From Sapria himalayana (Eukaryota > Streptophyta > Magnoliopsida > Malpighiales > Rafflesiaceae), in NCBI GenBank assembly GCA_029783825.1, contig JAREIK010012320.1:1-64000 (forward strand): DNA of 64,000 bases. Direction: 5' to 3'. A program made the position numbers and the translations under genes. Under the pieces are notes generated by a model. That model saw only the letters and a list, made by a program, of their open reading frames with translations. It was not told the origin of the DNA and made no database searches. This document shows, piece after piece, positions 1 to 13,100 of the stretch (position 1 is the stretch's first letter; the number at the start of each line of letters is the position of its first letter).

Positions 1-690
1 GCCACTGCCATCGTATCCACGTATCCACTGCTGCCATTGTCACCGCCGCCGCGCTACCATCTTTGCCGCCATCACCATCGCCGCCGCCGCCATGGCCGCT
101 ACCGCTGCTGTCGTCTCTACGACCACTACCACCATTGCCGCTGCTACCGCTGCTGAAAATAGGCTTTTACATACTTATAATAGGCTAAAACTCTACCCAA
201 AAAATTCAGAGACACACAAACATATTCACAGCTATATAAAAACAATTATTATAGACATGAACAAGCTAAAATTAACGTTGATTGTCATACAGCTTCATTA
301 AAAATCCAAAAGATGTCCAGAAATTATGTTTATAGAGAAAGAGAGTGCAAAAATAAAATATTTTAGGAATAATAAAGATAGAATAAGCTAGCCATCCTTT
401 TGATAAAGCTAAAATCATTAAATATGGGACCCATGCATTTGATGGATTGTAGCAATGTTTGAATACTTTGAATCAGAATTTTTTCGTGTGTCTCACATAA
501 TGTGCCCTACAAAGATTCATAATTAGGTTAATCACAAAAGAAAAGAACAAAACCAGAATAAAAAAAATTATTATTCCTAAAACATGCAAAAAAATATCAT
601 AATTATTTGCTATACATAGACAAAAATAAATAACTATTCAGAAATAATTCTCATACTCAATCATCCTCATAATTAGTAGGGAATTTTGTG
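1..690 (-). mobile_element. Element 2 (CACTA-type), right-hand interior, reverse orientation
   Basis: This stretch is an inverted copy of roughly 15,870-16,430 in element 1. Positions 1-160 are the GC-rich CCG/CTG trinucleotide tract, the reverse complement of the GGC/AGC tract. Positions 160-690 match, in reverse, the leader that precedes that tract and the sequence just after the TNPA-like reading frame; for example 'cctacaaagattcataatta' near 508 is the complement of the sequence near 16,030-16,050. The element continues beyond the window start, so its own right terminus is not visible. The small reading frame at 92-301 is a by-product of the trinucleotide tract and is not called as a gene. 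Confidence 0.8.
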
Positions 691-3129
691 CTATCGTCAC
701 CTACGAGGTATCACAAGAAAGGCTAGCACAAATAGTTATGAGCCTTATTTGTATTTTATGAGCCTGACCAATGGACAATCTCATGCTATGTGCTTACATA
801 TAATTGATATTATATCTTTTGCCATTTAATTTCAAGTCAGTACAATAAATTAGTATTATCCCAATTATAATTATATGTTAGTATACATATAGTATATCTG
901 GTTATAAATAGTTATATATTGCTAAACATATAGTTATATATAGATATATTCATACAAGTAGTTATAAGTAGCTATACATAAATGCATACAAAGTTATAAA
1001 TAATTATATAGATTTACATATATGTATACATTATTAAAAAAAAGTTTTATTTATTTATATAGAGTTTTTTATGGTTATACAAATATTTATATATAGTTAT
1101 GCACATATAGTTAAACATTATGTTGTTTGTTTTTATACATATAATTATAAATATAGTTACATGTGGTTAAACATATAGTTACACGTATAGTTAAACTTAT
1201 ATTTATTACATATATGTATATATATTTTTCATATAACTTCATATGTTTATACATATAGTTATGTATAGGTATAGATATACTAAAATATATTTTTTATACT
1301 GATATATAAAATATATATTAAATATATGTTGTTAATTATATATTTAAATATAGTTATGTATAAAGTTTTTATAGTTATACATATAGTAAGATATAATTAT
1401 TTATAGTTATATGTTATTATACATATAATACATATAGTTATATGATTGGTAAATAAGAGTGGACATCTCATATTTCGATTGCTCTTGTCCATAATAAAAT
1501 TAATAAAAAATAAAAACAAGGTGTGAACTAGTAACATGCTAAAATTATAATATTTTCTTTTAGGCTGATGCATAAAGTTCCATGACATGTAGCTTAGATG
1601 AAACAAGGTGTAAACTAGGAATGTTGATGTGTCAAGTGGGTTGGATGACATAAGCACGACATGATTCATCCATGTCAGGCACAATATGATTCATCCATGT
1701 TTGGCCTGGATCGTAGTCATGTGAAGCTAGGTGGGTGTGACCATGCCTTGTGTTAGACCTGGCATGCCTCGTGTGCCTGCCATTATAGAATGACCCATTA
1801 GCACAGGGGTTTTAGAAAAAGTAGTTATTTTTTTAATGGTTGCTGTTGCCTTGTCAGCTAAAATATTTATACCCATTATAGGCAAAATATTTTTAATCCA
1901 TTGGATTGCATTCTACAGCTTATTTGTAAAAATTTGATAGCTTCGAGTTTCTGCCCTAAAATATGTGAAAAATAAAAAATAATAATTTATAATTTAAAAA
2001 TTTTTCTATAAATACTTAATAGATATATTTTTATTTTTATAGTTATATTATACTTTTTTTTCTTTTTGATTATTCTTAAATTCATTTTGTATCCTATTTG
2101 TTCTATTTTGTTAAATAATTTATAATTTTAACATCTCTTGTATGTCATGTTTGTGTTAGTTTCATGAATAGGTGACTTTCAGGCCCAAAAATATGAGGTA
2201 CATATTTAAAGTATTTAATACACACATAAAGTTAAGGTATACATTGTGATAATGTTTAAATAATTAATTTTATTTAGTATATTTTAGATCAATAATTATA
2301 TTTATAAAATGTAAATAATTTAAAATTATTATTATTTTTCTCCTACTTTCAATTCAATCACATACATAAAAAAATGATAAATGTTGAATAATAACAATAA
2401 CTTGACTGAAATGTTCATATTAGTAACTAGGTTTTCTTTTATCATTTTCACTCATTTGCCCAAGAAACATAAAAATACGCAAAATTTAGTAATATGTATG
2501 TGCTTAACAAAATCCAAAAAAAATATTTGGAGTGTCGAAAAAGATCTTGTATAGTATATATTATAAAAAATATATACACGTGGAGAACTTGTGATATCAC
2601 TCACCTTAATAGATATGTTGATCAATATACCAAAAGACATGATGCATTAGATTTCAGGTAAACATAACTAAGATATAAGATTTTGAAGTTGGATCAACAT
2701 CAGGTTAATTGTTCATCTTCATTTATCGCAATGAATTTGTGAGAGAATATGTGATGAAATTGATTATTAACTCAAGTATTCTGGTTTGATTTTTGGAATA
2801 TTCTAAAATAATTTTTATTATGCAAATTTACTTTCGATCTAATTATCATAGAATTCTTAGTCTTATGTCAACTAATAGGAATAACATAATAAAACATTTT
2901 AAATTAAAAAATAATTAATAATTAAGAACTTAGCAAATAGAATAGAGTGTTATCCTTGAAGTATGACTTCTGGACTAGGCATGAATCATGATGATATTTT
3001 AATTCTATGTCTCACCATTATGTCAATTTTTAAGTAGAAACTTAATAATTTTTTTCTAGCCAGTCAGTAGATCAAAAAATTAAGATTAGAGTTCGCTAGC
3101 CATAAGATTATCTAGCTTTTTGGGAGATA

Positions 3130-3640
3130 TTATTTGCTCTAAATCGGCTGTAACTGCATATGTCATTTTATTTTAGTATAAAGTGTAATTCTTAGCCAGT
3201 CAATTATCCTAATTTTTGGATCATCATGATTAGGAAATAAAATATATTCGCATGGACTATTGAATCATCTTAAATAAAGTAAATTATCTCTCATGGAAAG
3301 TTAGACTCTCTTCGGAGTCAATTTGATTTATACTTATTGATACATATAATGACTCAATACGAATATCATCATAATTTAAACAAATAAGTTTAGTTGTAGC
3401 TAATACATGTCCATGTCACTTAACTACATCTCCAATCCAAGTAGGATAACAAAAGAGTAAGTAAAAGTAATGGATCCAAATATGTTTTATGGATTCTTAT
3501 TCTTTAGACTCGCTAAAAAATAAATTATTCTCAAAAAAATAATGTTAGTACTCACTAATATTATATCAAACTCTCATAAAAAAATGTGGATCCTTTTTAT
3601 ATACTAAAGTAACCAAGAAAGATTAAACTAAGTTTATGAA
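3130..3640 (+). repeat. Diverged direct repeat, copy A
   Basis: This copy aligns in the same orientation with about 20,380-20,860. For example, gtaaattatctctcatggaa (near 3,281) matches gtaagttacctctccatgga (near 20,491), and both copies continue with a shared 'ctttattc/ctctcttc ... agt.gat.tgatttata' block. Identity looks like about two-thirds by eye. With element 1 removed, the copies would lie about 0.9 kb apart, so they could be a tandem duplication or the remains of old paired repeats such as LTRs. I see no coding content. Confidence 0.55.
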
Positions 3641-3984
3641 AAAATAAATATTTTTAAAATTATGAGGAAAGTTAAATGTTCTATCTCTATTATGCATGAT
3701 CTAAAAGAGTATAATATAAAAAATAATATAAAAGGGTAACTATTTGATGAGTTAATTTTTGGTTGATTTATAGATTATCTAAAATATCTCAATTAAATAT
3801 TTATTCTTTCTTTTTAATAATCCTATTTTTGTTAAAGATTGTAACATGAGAAGTCTAATGTATGATTTTATGATTCAAATAGTAAATATTATAACTAATT
3901 GATACAAATATATAATATATTATTATTTTTAAATATTTGTATTAAATTAATTATTTTACTATTTTATAAAATATTGTTATAAAA

Positions 3985-3987
3985 TAT
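3985..3987. repeat. Target site duplication (TAT), left of element 1
   Basis: The three bases tat stand directly before the left CACTA-like terminus and are repeated directly after the right terminus at 20,329-20,331. CACTA elements characteristically make 3-bp duplications. Because the region is AT-rich, a chance match is not negligible, but both termini were placed from their own sequence first. Confidence 0.65.
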
Positions 3988-4810
3988 AACTACAATAAAA
4001 AATAAATTTAGCTAGGGTTTTAGTTAAGGATCAATCCCTAGCTAAATTGTAAGGGATTAGCTAGGAAATAGCAAAGGATTTATGATCTTCTTTGGGAAAA
4101 AAATAGCACTGGATTAGCGAGAGAAAATTTTTCGAAAATTCTACTCAAAAAAAGTTGGGATTTTAGCGACGGATTTAGCGACGCATTAGCGACGAAAAAT
4201 TTTCGGAACTTCCACTCATGAAAAGCTAGGATTTTAGTGAGGGATATTGCGATAGAAAATCCCTCACTAAAAAACATGAAATTAGTGATGGAATTAGAGA
4301 CGGATTTTCTATCGCTAATAAAATCCTGATTTAGCAACATTTTTAAATGATAGATTTTCACTTGCTAATAAAATCCATGATTTAGCAATGGATTTTTCCT
4401 TGCTAGTAAAATTCATGATTTAGCAATAGATTTAGAGATAGATTTTCACTTGCTAATAAAATCCATGATTTAGCGACGGATTTAGCGACGAATTTAGCGA
4501 CGGATTTTCTCTTGCTAATAAAATCCATGATTGAGTGACGAATTCAAATGTGTACTATCTCTAGGTAATAATATATGTATTTTAGTTATGAATTAAGGGA
4601 ACGAATATTTCTAGGTAATAAAATATGTATTTTAGCTATGGATTTAGCGAGCGAATATCCCTAGCTAATAAAATCTATAAATTAGTGATGGAATTTTAGT
4701 AGAAAATAAGATCCTTAATTTTGCGACGGATTTAGGGAAGGAATTTTCCTAGCTAATTAAATCCATATTTTAGCCACGGATTTAGCAATGGTATTTTCCT
4801 AGCCATTATT
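3988..4810 (+). repeat. Left terminal and subterminal repeat region of element 1
   Basis: After the terminal 13-mer come many copies of gctaggg / tagcgacggattt / cttgctaataaaatccatga motifs, spaced irregularly over about 800 bp. The same block, inverted, occurs at 27,885-28,571. The reading frame on the reverse strand at 4,080-4,361 lies wholly in these repeats and is not a gene. Confidence 0.85.
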
Positions 4811-5718
4811 TAATTATATAATTTTTTTTATTTATTATTTTTATTTAAAATTTTATTTAATTTTGTTTATTAAATGAATGTTATTAGTCTATAGATGAGC
4901 AATCCTTGAAACACACATTCTTCTCGTAAAATAAAAAAATTGATATTGTAAATAATTAATTTAAAATATATAAAAATACAACAAAATTATTTTAATAAGG
5001 ACTAAATAACTATTTTTATGATGTATTAATTCTTTAAAAAATTATACAAAAACTTTTTCTAAAATTTTTATTTAATAAATTAAAGAATTTAAATTAAAGT
5101 AACATTAAATAATTAATTCAATAAGTATAATAATTTTTTTGATAATTTAAAAATTAAATTAACATAAATTAAAATGTATACTAATTTAAATGTAAATTAA
5201 TTCAATGTATGATAAATAGAAAATTATTTCAAAAATATCTGAATTGACGAATAAACTTGTAAATATTAATATTATTATAAGTTTTAAAAAAATTTTATGA
5301 TTATAGATAACTTTTAAAAAAATAAATAATACAAATCTTGAAAATCTTGAAATATAATAAAAATATATTTTTTTCAATAAAGTTAAAAGAAAATAAAATA
5401 ATAATTATAAATAAATATATAAATGTTTAATCCTACTAAAATTTATAAAAATTAAACAATTGAGCAATATTTTTAGAATACGATATGCTTGGATAATGTA
5501 TACAAACTTACTCGTATAAATGCTTAATGTATTTGTGATATAATACGTTGTCATTGAGTAGATTCTTATGCTTGGATACTATTTTTATTCTGATGCGTTA
5601 ATCGATTATGCGTTGTCATTTCCGAATTTCTTCTTTAATCACTATACACACCATGATATAATGCTTGGATACTATTTTTATTCCTGAATTCCTCCTAAAT
5701 CCTCCTCAATATATAAAC

Positions 5719-5930
5719 AGTATATATACTTAGGTTTTCCAACTTTATATCTACAAAAATAGTATATATCAATATTCAAGTGTATTTTATACATAACTAG
5801 TATATATACTTAGGTATGCCGACTTGATATCTACAAAAATAGTATACATCAATATGCATGTGTATTTTATACATAACTAGTATACATACTTAGGTTTGCC
5901 GACTTGATATCTACAAAAAATATTCAAAAA
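5719..5930 (+). repeat. 80-bp tandem repeat, about 2.6 copies
   Basis: The anchor tatatacttagg recurs at 5,721, 5,801 and 5,881 (tatacatacttagg in the last). Each copy is followed by 'gacttgatatctacaaaaat'-type sequence, giving an exact 80-bp period with few substitutions. Confidence 0.85.
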
Positions 5931-6581
5931 TGAGTAATGATTGAATACAAAAATAAAATAAATTAAATATAATATAATAAATATAATAAATAAAATAAAT
6001 AAAATAAATAAAATAATAGTTTAGCATGTCAAATTAAATTAAATTGATTATACTCGATTGAATTAGTTTGAACTATTCTACCAACTTCTGGAAAACTCAA
6101 TAATATTCACACATGTAATTGAAAATAATTGAGCAAGAGTTTCTCAATTCACTATGAAATGTTCTCATGATGTGTTGTGTGCTAGGAACCCCAAATCACT
6201 TTTATTTATAGGCAAGATTCCATCTTTTTTAATTTTTGATGCAACATTTAGTAAGTCAACATATAGCTTTCACATGTCAAGTTAATCCTTGGCAGGTATA
6301 CACATCATCATATAACAAGCACACTTTCAAACTTGGCATTAATGCACGAGAACATATAGTAAGCACATAATCAATACTTATCACTCGTGTAAGCCAAGAC
6401 ATAGAAATCATACATACTAATACATCCTATTCATGCAATGTAAGCATGTGATAAGCTTGTAAGTCAACATATGATATAAAAATAAATATTCTTATTAATT
6501 TTTTTATAAACTTTATTGTAATTTTCTTAAATGATTCATTTATATTATTATGGTTGCACTTATCTTTAACAAAGATTATCA

Positions 6582-6582
6582 T

Positions 6583-6616
<34 letters not shown>
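6582..6616 (+). repeat. (TG)n microsatellite
   Basis: An almost uninterrupted run of about 17 TG dinucleotides. The reverse-strand reading frame crossing it (6,427-6,636, with a Thr-His run) is a by-product. Confidence 0.95.
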
Positions 6617-6618
<2 letters not shown>

Positions 6619-8662
6619 AAGATTTCTATTTATCATGTATCTAAAATTTTGTAAATTAAATTTATCTCAAAATTATCTCAAACATAATAACTTCATATTT
6701 ATGTTTCTTGAAATAAAACACTTATATTTCTAATAATTTTAATATTCCTTTAATAGATGTCTCTTAGTGTGTGATTCCTTGTGATCTCTCTTGTGTTAGT
6801 TTTGAGTAGACTTGTAGAATCAAGTTAAGATAGTAATGTGTCATGGACCCTCAAGCTAAGATAGTATAAAATATATGAACCAAACTTTTTTGTACATAAT
6901 TACTATCAAGAATAAATTCTTTTTTTAAAATAGCATGGTATTAAAAATCCAAACCAATAACATGGTAGACTAATCGGCAAAAGATGATGAATACTTTAAC
7001 ACTAAAAATATGAGTCTGATCCTCGTAGATGTTTGAAACATTTTCCATGGTGCTATTATTTATCATGTTGTTCAGATGTTGGGACATGAGTTTTACCTAT
7101 TCTAATCATGAAGCCTTATAGCTTATATACGAGCCAAATAATAATTTTGGGTTGAGTTAGGGAGAAGGGTAGGTAGATAATAAAAAGTATAATATTTTAA
7201 ATCTATAACATTTTTGATTTAGATAGAGGATATAAAATTATTAAAAATATTTAGAAAATTTTAATGTTGATAATCCCCACAATGTCATGTGACACAATAG
7301 ATTTTTTTCTACCAAATAATGTTTTATCAACTTCGATTTATGATTTTAGCGGTAACAATTTAGTTTATTATTAGTCTAACAATTCAACTTCTACCAAATT
7401 TATATTAACTATAATTTATATGATTAACAACAGTGGATTAAGAAGAGTTTGGGTATCTCAGTAACGTTGATGAATTTCATGCCATACAAGGGTATTCTTT
7501 CTACGACAACCTTCGTTCGGACACCCTTTATCATGCCGTGTTAATAACATCATCTTTTAACACATGGTAATTTTTTTGTGCTGTAATATGTTTATTTTAA
7601 ATAATTTAAAAAACTAATAAATATGAGTTGTACTTGTTAGTTGAACATTGTAGTTAATAGTTGAGTACCATAACTATTAGTTGTAACCTACAAGCTTGAA
7701 TCTAAGTTTCATGTTTCACAAAATTTGTGGTAGATGTATCTTGTAATAAATAGTAATAAAGAATATAAGAAAATATGATAATTATTATGGAAATATATGT
7801 ATCATTAATGAAAAATTAATTTATAGTACAAGTGAATATATGTGACTACTCTTTTATGTGAGTACTCTTTTATAGGTTAATATGATATAAACATATTTAC
7901 TAATTAATTTTTACTCTATAACCTATATTATAAAATATTATTTCATATCTTAATAAAATAAATATAAATTATTATAATTTTAATAACATCAATACAATAT
8001 AATAAAAAAAATAGTAACATATCATAATAATATAGCCAAATGAATTATAAAAAACATTAATAAGCTGTAAATAAAAATAAAAATTTCAAAACTATTGAGA
8101 ATTACATTGTATTTTTATATTTTTTTATCTTGTGATACTGGGATGAGATGATTCATATAGATTAAAAGTATTTATAGTCTTTTTTGTATTTATAATGAAT
8201 TTTTATTTAATTTAATAAATGATAATGTCATTTTATAATTTTTATTCATAAAATTATATTATTGTGTGTTTTTATTTATTTTATTCAGTTATTTTATTTT
8301 TTATGGGAATACTCGATATGTAAAGTTTCATCAATCATTTTTATTCATTATGTAAAGGCATAAGTTTTAGTTATATATTATTATTATTGAGTATTATTTT
8401 TTTATATCATCTTTTTTTTTTATTTTCATGTATTAATCTTCATATTTTTTCTAAATATATATATATATATGGACATGTAGATATATGGAAGGAATTTGTG
8501 ATGCTTTAGCAGAACATCTCTTCGCTATAGAAGCAGTAGTAAATGACCATTCAAAGTAACTTCCTGCTCATGTGGAAAATTGTAGAAATATAATATTTTT
8601 TCTTCTCTCTATCTTTCTCTAAACATCATTGCTGGCCATATTTTAGATATTTATTGAAGTTG

Positions 8663-8740
8663 TATGACTATATATAAATATTTGTATAACTATATATAAA
8701 TATTTGTATAACTATATATAAATAATTGTATAACTATATA
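8663..8740 (+). repeat. 24-bp tandem repeat
   Basis: About three to four copies of a tgtataactatatataaata-type unit, period 24, inside the AT-rich 5' region of element 1. Confidence 0.8.
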
Positions 8741-10196
8741 ACACTCTATATACTTAATAATAACTATAGTTGTAAGTATGTATACATATATGTAAATTTA
8801 TATATTTATGTATAACTATTTGTATGAATATATCTATATATAACTATATGTTTAATTATATAAAAATATTTATAGTTTTATATACTATATGTATAATAAC
8901 ATATAACTATAAATAATTGTATCTTATTATATGTATTACTATAAAAGCATTATACATTTCAAAATTTAAATATATAATTTACAACTTATATTTAATATAC
9001 ATGTGTATATATTAGTATTCAAAATTGTATTTTACTATATCTATACCCATACATAACTATAGGTATAGATATATAAAATTATATAAATAAATATATATAC
9101 CTACATGTATAGATATAATTTTAACTATATCAGTAACTATATGTATAACTGTATACATATATGTAAATCGATATACTTGTTTATAACTTTGTAAATATTT
9201 ATGTATAACTAAATATAACTTCTCATATGAATATATATATATATAACTAAATGTTTAACGATATATAATTTTTTATAACTATATATATTATATGTATAAT
9301 AATTTATAACTATACATAATTTTATATTATTAATGTATAACCTATATTTAAATATACAAAATGTTTAATTATGTGTATAAACTATATATAAATATTCTTA
9401 TAACTATAAATAAATCTATATAAATAAATATAACTTTATTTTTAATTATGTATCCATATATGTAAATCTTTATAATTGTCTATAACTTTGTATACATTTA
9501 TTTATATTTACTTATAACTACTTGTATGCGTATATCCATATATAATTATATGGTTAATTATATGTAACTATTTATAACTACATTTACTATATGTATCCTA
9601 ACATATAATTATATATGAAATAATATTAATTTGTTGAACTAATTTAAAATTAAATGGCATAAGATATAATATCAACAATATGCAAGCACGAAGAATGAGG
9701 GTGTTCGTTGATTAGACTCATATATGGTATAATACAAATAAGGGTCGTACTATTACCTAATCCCACCCCTTGGGCCTCAGGCTCAAATATGAACTTATGT
9801 ATTACAAAAGATGTAATATTTGATAAGTTTATATAGAAGAAATTTATTTTCTTTTATATAACTTTTCATTCTAACACTGCAGTCTCTATGTCTCCCTCTC
9901 TCCCCATCTCCTCCTTCAAACATAAATTTTTTTTGATTTCATTTCTTGTGCATTATTGTACTTTGCACCATTTATCGAGTATAACTCTAATATCTATTAA
10001 TCTTTATCAGTGGTACAATTTACGTTATCTATTAATGTAGATTCTACAAACACATTGCCTCGATATTCACGATATTTAAATTTTAAATATTCATCTGTAA
10101 GTAATTCTATTTTATTATTTGTATATTTTGAAGTAATAGAATGTTTCATTTATAATAATGATTAGGCATTATTTTTGTAAAAAAAAATAGGCCAAA

Positions 10197-13100
10197 ATGA
10201 GCTCAGATCGTCAGTGGATGTACACAAGGGTTATTAATGGATTTTTGAATGAAGATTTTTTGACTGGTTTGAAACTATCATCAATTTTGCATGTAGTCAA
10301 TCGAGATTGATGGATGGAGAAGAAAATTAAGTGTCCATGTAATCATCGAAAGTGTCAAAATATTTCTTTTTTTGATGCAAACACTATAAGATATAATTTG
10401 GAAAAATATGGGTTTGTGCCAATTAATTTTGATTGGATTTATCATGGAGAAAGTACAATGGCTCTGAATATTGACCAAAATGAGGGTATTGAATCATTTA
10501 CTTGTGGTGAAGAATCATCAAACACATACCATAGAATGATCATGGAAGCTGCTAGTGCTGACTTTAATATGAATTACATGGATGAACCACCTAATCCTGA
10601 AGCTTAGAAATTTTATGAAATAGTTAAAGCTGCAGATAAAGAGTTATGGCCTGGTTATAAAACACATTCGCAATTGTCACTTGTGGCTCGACTAATGAGC
10701 ATTAAGTCAGATAATCATATGTCTGAGAAATTATTTGATCAGATGACAGAACTGATGAAAGAGATTATTCTGGATAATAATTTGATTACTAACAACTTTT
10801 ACAACACTAAGAAGTTACTACGAGGAATGTGTGTACCAGTCGAAAATATTGATTATTGTTTAAATGGATGCATGTTATAGTGGGGTGGTGATAGTGATTT
10901 AATTAGTTGTAAGTTTTGTGACCATCCTCGATTTAGGAAGGCATCTCGTGTTGTAAAAATGCAAAAAAAATTGAAGGTTGTTTTTAAGAAGATGTATTAT
11001 TTTCCATTACTTCCTCGATTACAGAGACTATATGCATCAAATGCTACATAAAATAATATGAGGTGGCATTCCAAGTATGAGGTTAAAGAAGGGGTAATGC
11101 ATCATCCATTAGATTCAATTGCTTGGAAGCATTTTAGTTATATAGATCAAGATTTTGGAGTAGAAAGTCATAATGTGAGATTGGGTCTCTGTACTGATAA
11201 TTCTCAGCCATTTGGGCAATCTGGACAACAGTATTCAACATGACCAGTGATAGTGACACCATATAACTTTCCTCTATGATTGTGTATGAAAGAGCAATAT
11301 ATGTTTTTGTCAATATTGGTTTCAGGGCCAAAAAATCCGAAAGACATTCTGGATGTTTTCTTACAGCCTCTTATTGTAGAGTTAAATCATTTATGGGCTG
11401 TTGGCATGAATATATATGATATCTTAAAGAAGAAAAATTTTATTATGCGGGTAGCCCTTATGCGGATGGTAAGTGACTTTCCTGCATATTCAATATTGTA
11501 TGCCTGGAGTACTATAGGATGATTTGCATGCCCATATTGCATGATAAATCTTGATGCACTAACCCTTACATTTAGTGGTAAACAGTCATGGTTTGATAAC
11601 CATCGTAAGTTTCTACCTACGGATCATCTATTTCGAAGAAATAGAACTGCATTTTGAAAAAATAAAACTTTGATAAGAGTTGCATTAGCAGTTTGTTTAT
11701 GAGATGAAATTATTACAGAGATTCATAGTTTCGGTTTGAAGAAGGTAACTAAAAATGATACTACTGGAAGTAATGGACCAATAGGAAAATTATTTGGCCG
11801 GAGGAAACGTAGTATATTTTGGGACTTACCCTATTGGAAGTCCAATTTAATTGGTCATAACTTTGATGTAATGCATATTGAAAAAAATGTGTTTGAAAAT
11901 GTTTTCACATTGTCCTTAATGTAGGTGAAAAGATAAAAGACAAAAGACACTTTAAAATCAAGACAAGTGCTGAATGATTACTATGGGCGTCCTAAATTGA
12001 AACTGAATGAGGAAACAGGAAAATTCCTTAAAGCTTGCTACACACTTGATAAGAAGGCAAGACAGATATTGTGTGAATGAGTTATAAATTTGAAATTCTC
12101 TGATGGATATGTGTCAAATATCGGTAGATGCTTAGATATGAAGAATCTTAAGATATTTGGAATGAAAAGTCATGACTGTCATGTATTTATTTAAAGATTA
12201 ATACTAATTGCATTCCGTGAATTACTTCCACTAAGTGTTTGGAAGGTCCTTACTAAACTTAGTTTGTTTTTCCAGCTAACTACAACCACAATCAAAATAG
12301 ATGAAATGGTGAGGCTGGAGAATGACATTCCAATTATTTTTTATAAGCTTGAAAGGATATTCCCACCTAGTTTTTTTTGGCTAAATTGAGTATTTACCAG
12401 TCCATTTGGAATATGAAGCAAGGATTATAGGGCCATTGCAATGCAGGTGGATCTATCCTTTTGAGAGGTAAATACATATAATTTATTGTGTTTTATTATT
12501 TCGTACTTTAAGTAAAATTATAATTTAATCAAATTTAAACCTAACATTGTGGTTGTAGGTATCTTTGTAAGTTGAAATTGAATATTAGAAACAAGTCAAA
12601 AGTTGAAGGTTCAATTTGTAATGCATATTTACTAGAAGAAGCATCATCATTTTGTTCTGATTATTTTAATAATCATGTCAATACAAAGAATAGAAATGTG
12701 CCGTGGAATTATGAATGTCATGTGATGGTAGAAGATGATTCTATGGATAAATTATCTATCTTCAAGCACCTTGGAAGAGCATTTGGAAGAGCAATGAGAA
12801 GGTGTATGACAGATGAAGAGTACAAAGGAACTCATAGCTACGTTTTACTTAATTTTGAAATGGTTGCACCATACATTGAGTATGTATACACAAAATGGTT
12901 GCAGGTTTAATCATAGTTTAATTTTATCTTTAATAGAAATTATTAAAAATTGATATACATTTTTCTCTCTTTTTATATCTGTGCAGTATTTATGTTAAGC
13001 AGTTAAAATATAGGCAACCAGCAATTTTCAGCAATGTTGTCGATCATCTCCTAGAAACTGAATTTGCGAATTGGTTCAAAAATTATCTGAGAATTATTAT

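Larger units (their letters stand above)
691..3987 (-). mobile_element. Element 2 interior, transposase genes missing
   Basis: Positions about 735-870 match the reverse complement of about 9,630-9,770 of element 1, the sequence just upstream of the transposase (shared blocks include ccttatttgtatt and ttgatattatatctt). Positions 870-1,450 are an AT-rich tract of tatagttatacata-type repeats, equivalent to 8,640-9,600 of element 1. The roughly 6 kb holding both transposase genes in element 1 (about 9,800-15,870) is therefore absent between 690 and 735, which makes this a non-autonomous derivative. I recognise no gene in 1,450-3,987. Positions 1,565-1,810 are somewhat GC-richer and unassigned. 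Positions 3,130-3,640 are one copy of the diverged direct repeat listed separately. Confidence 0.6.
4811..10196. other. AT-rich 5' region of element 1, no gene recognised
   Basis: About 5.4 kb between the subterminal repeats and the transposase. Positions 4,811-5,480 match 27,190-27,880 in reverse and belong to the conserved left end of the family. Further in are an 80-bp tandem repeat (5,719-5,930), a (TG)n tract (6,582-6,616), a 24-bp tandem repeat (8,663-8,740) and a long tract of tataactatatg-type sequence (8,640-9,620). The block at 9,630-9,770 is conserved in element 2. I see no coding sequence, and the length is large for this part of a CACTA element, so other insertions may be hidden here. 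Confidence 0.6.

Noticed and set aside
1565..1810. GC-richer stretch as a second hAT-type element
   Set aside because: Some resemblance to hAT-type interiors (gtgtcaagtgggttgg), but no inverted ends or flanking duplication could be identified.
4080..4361. 93-codon reverse-strand frame
   Set aside because: It lies wholly within the CACTA subterminal repeats and translates those motifs.
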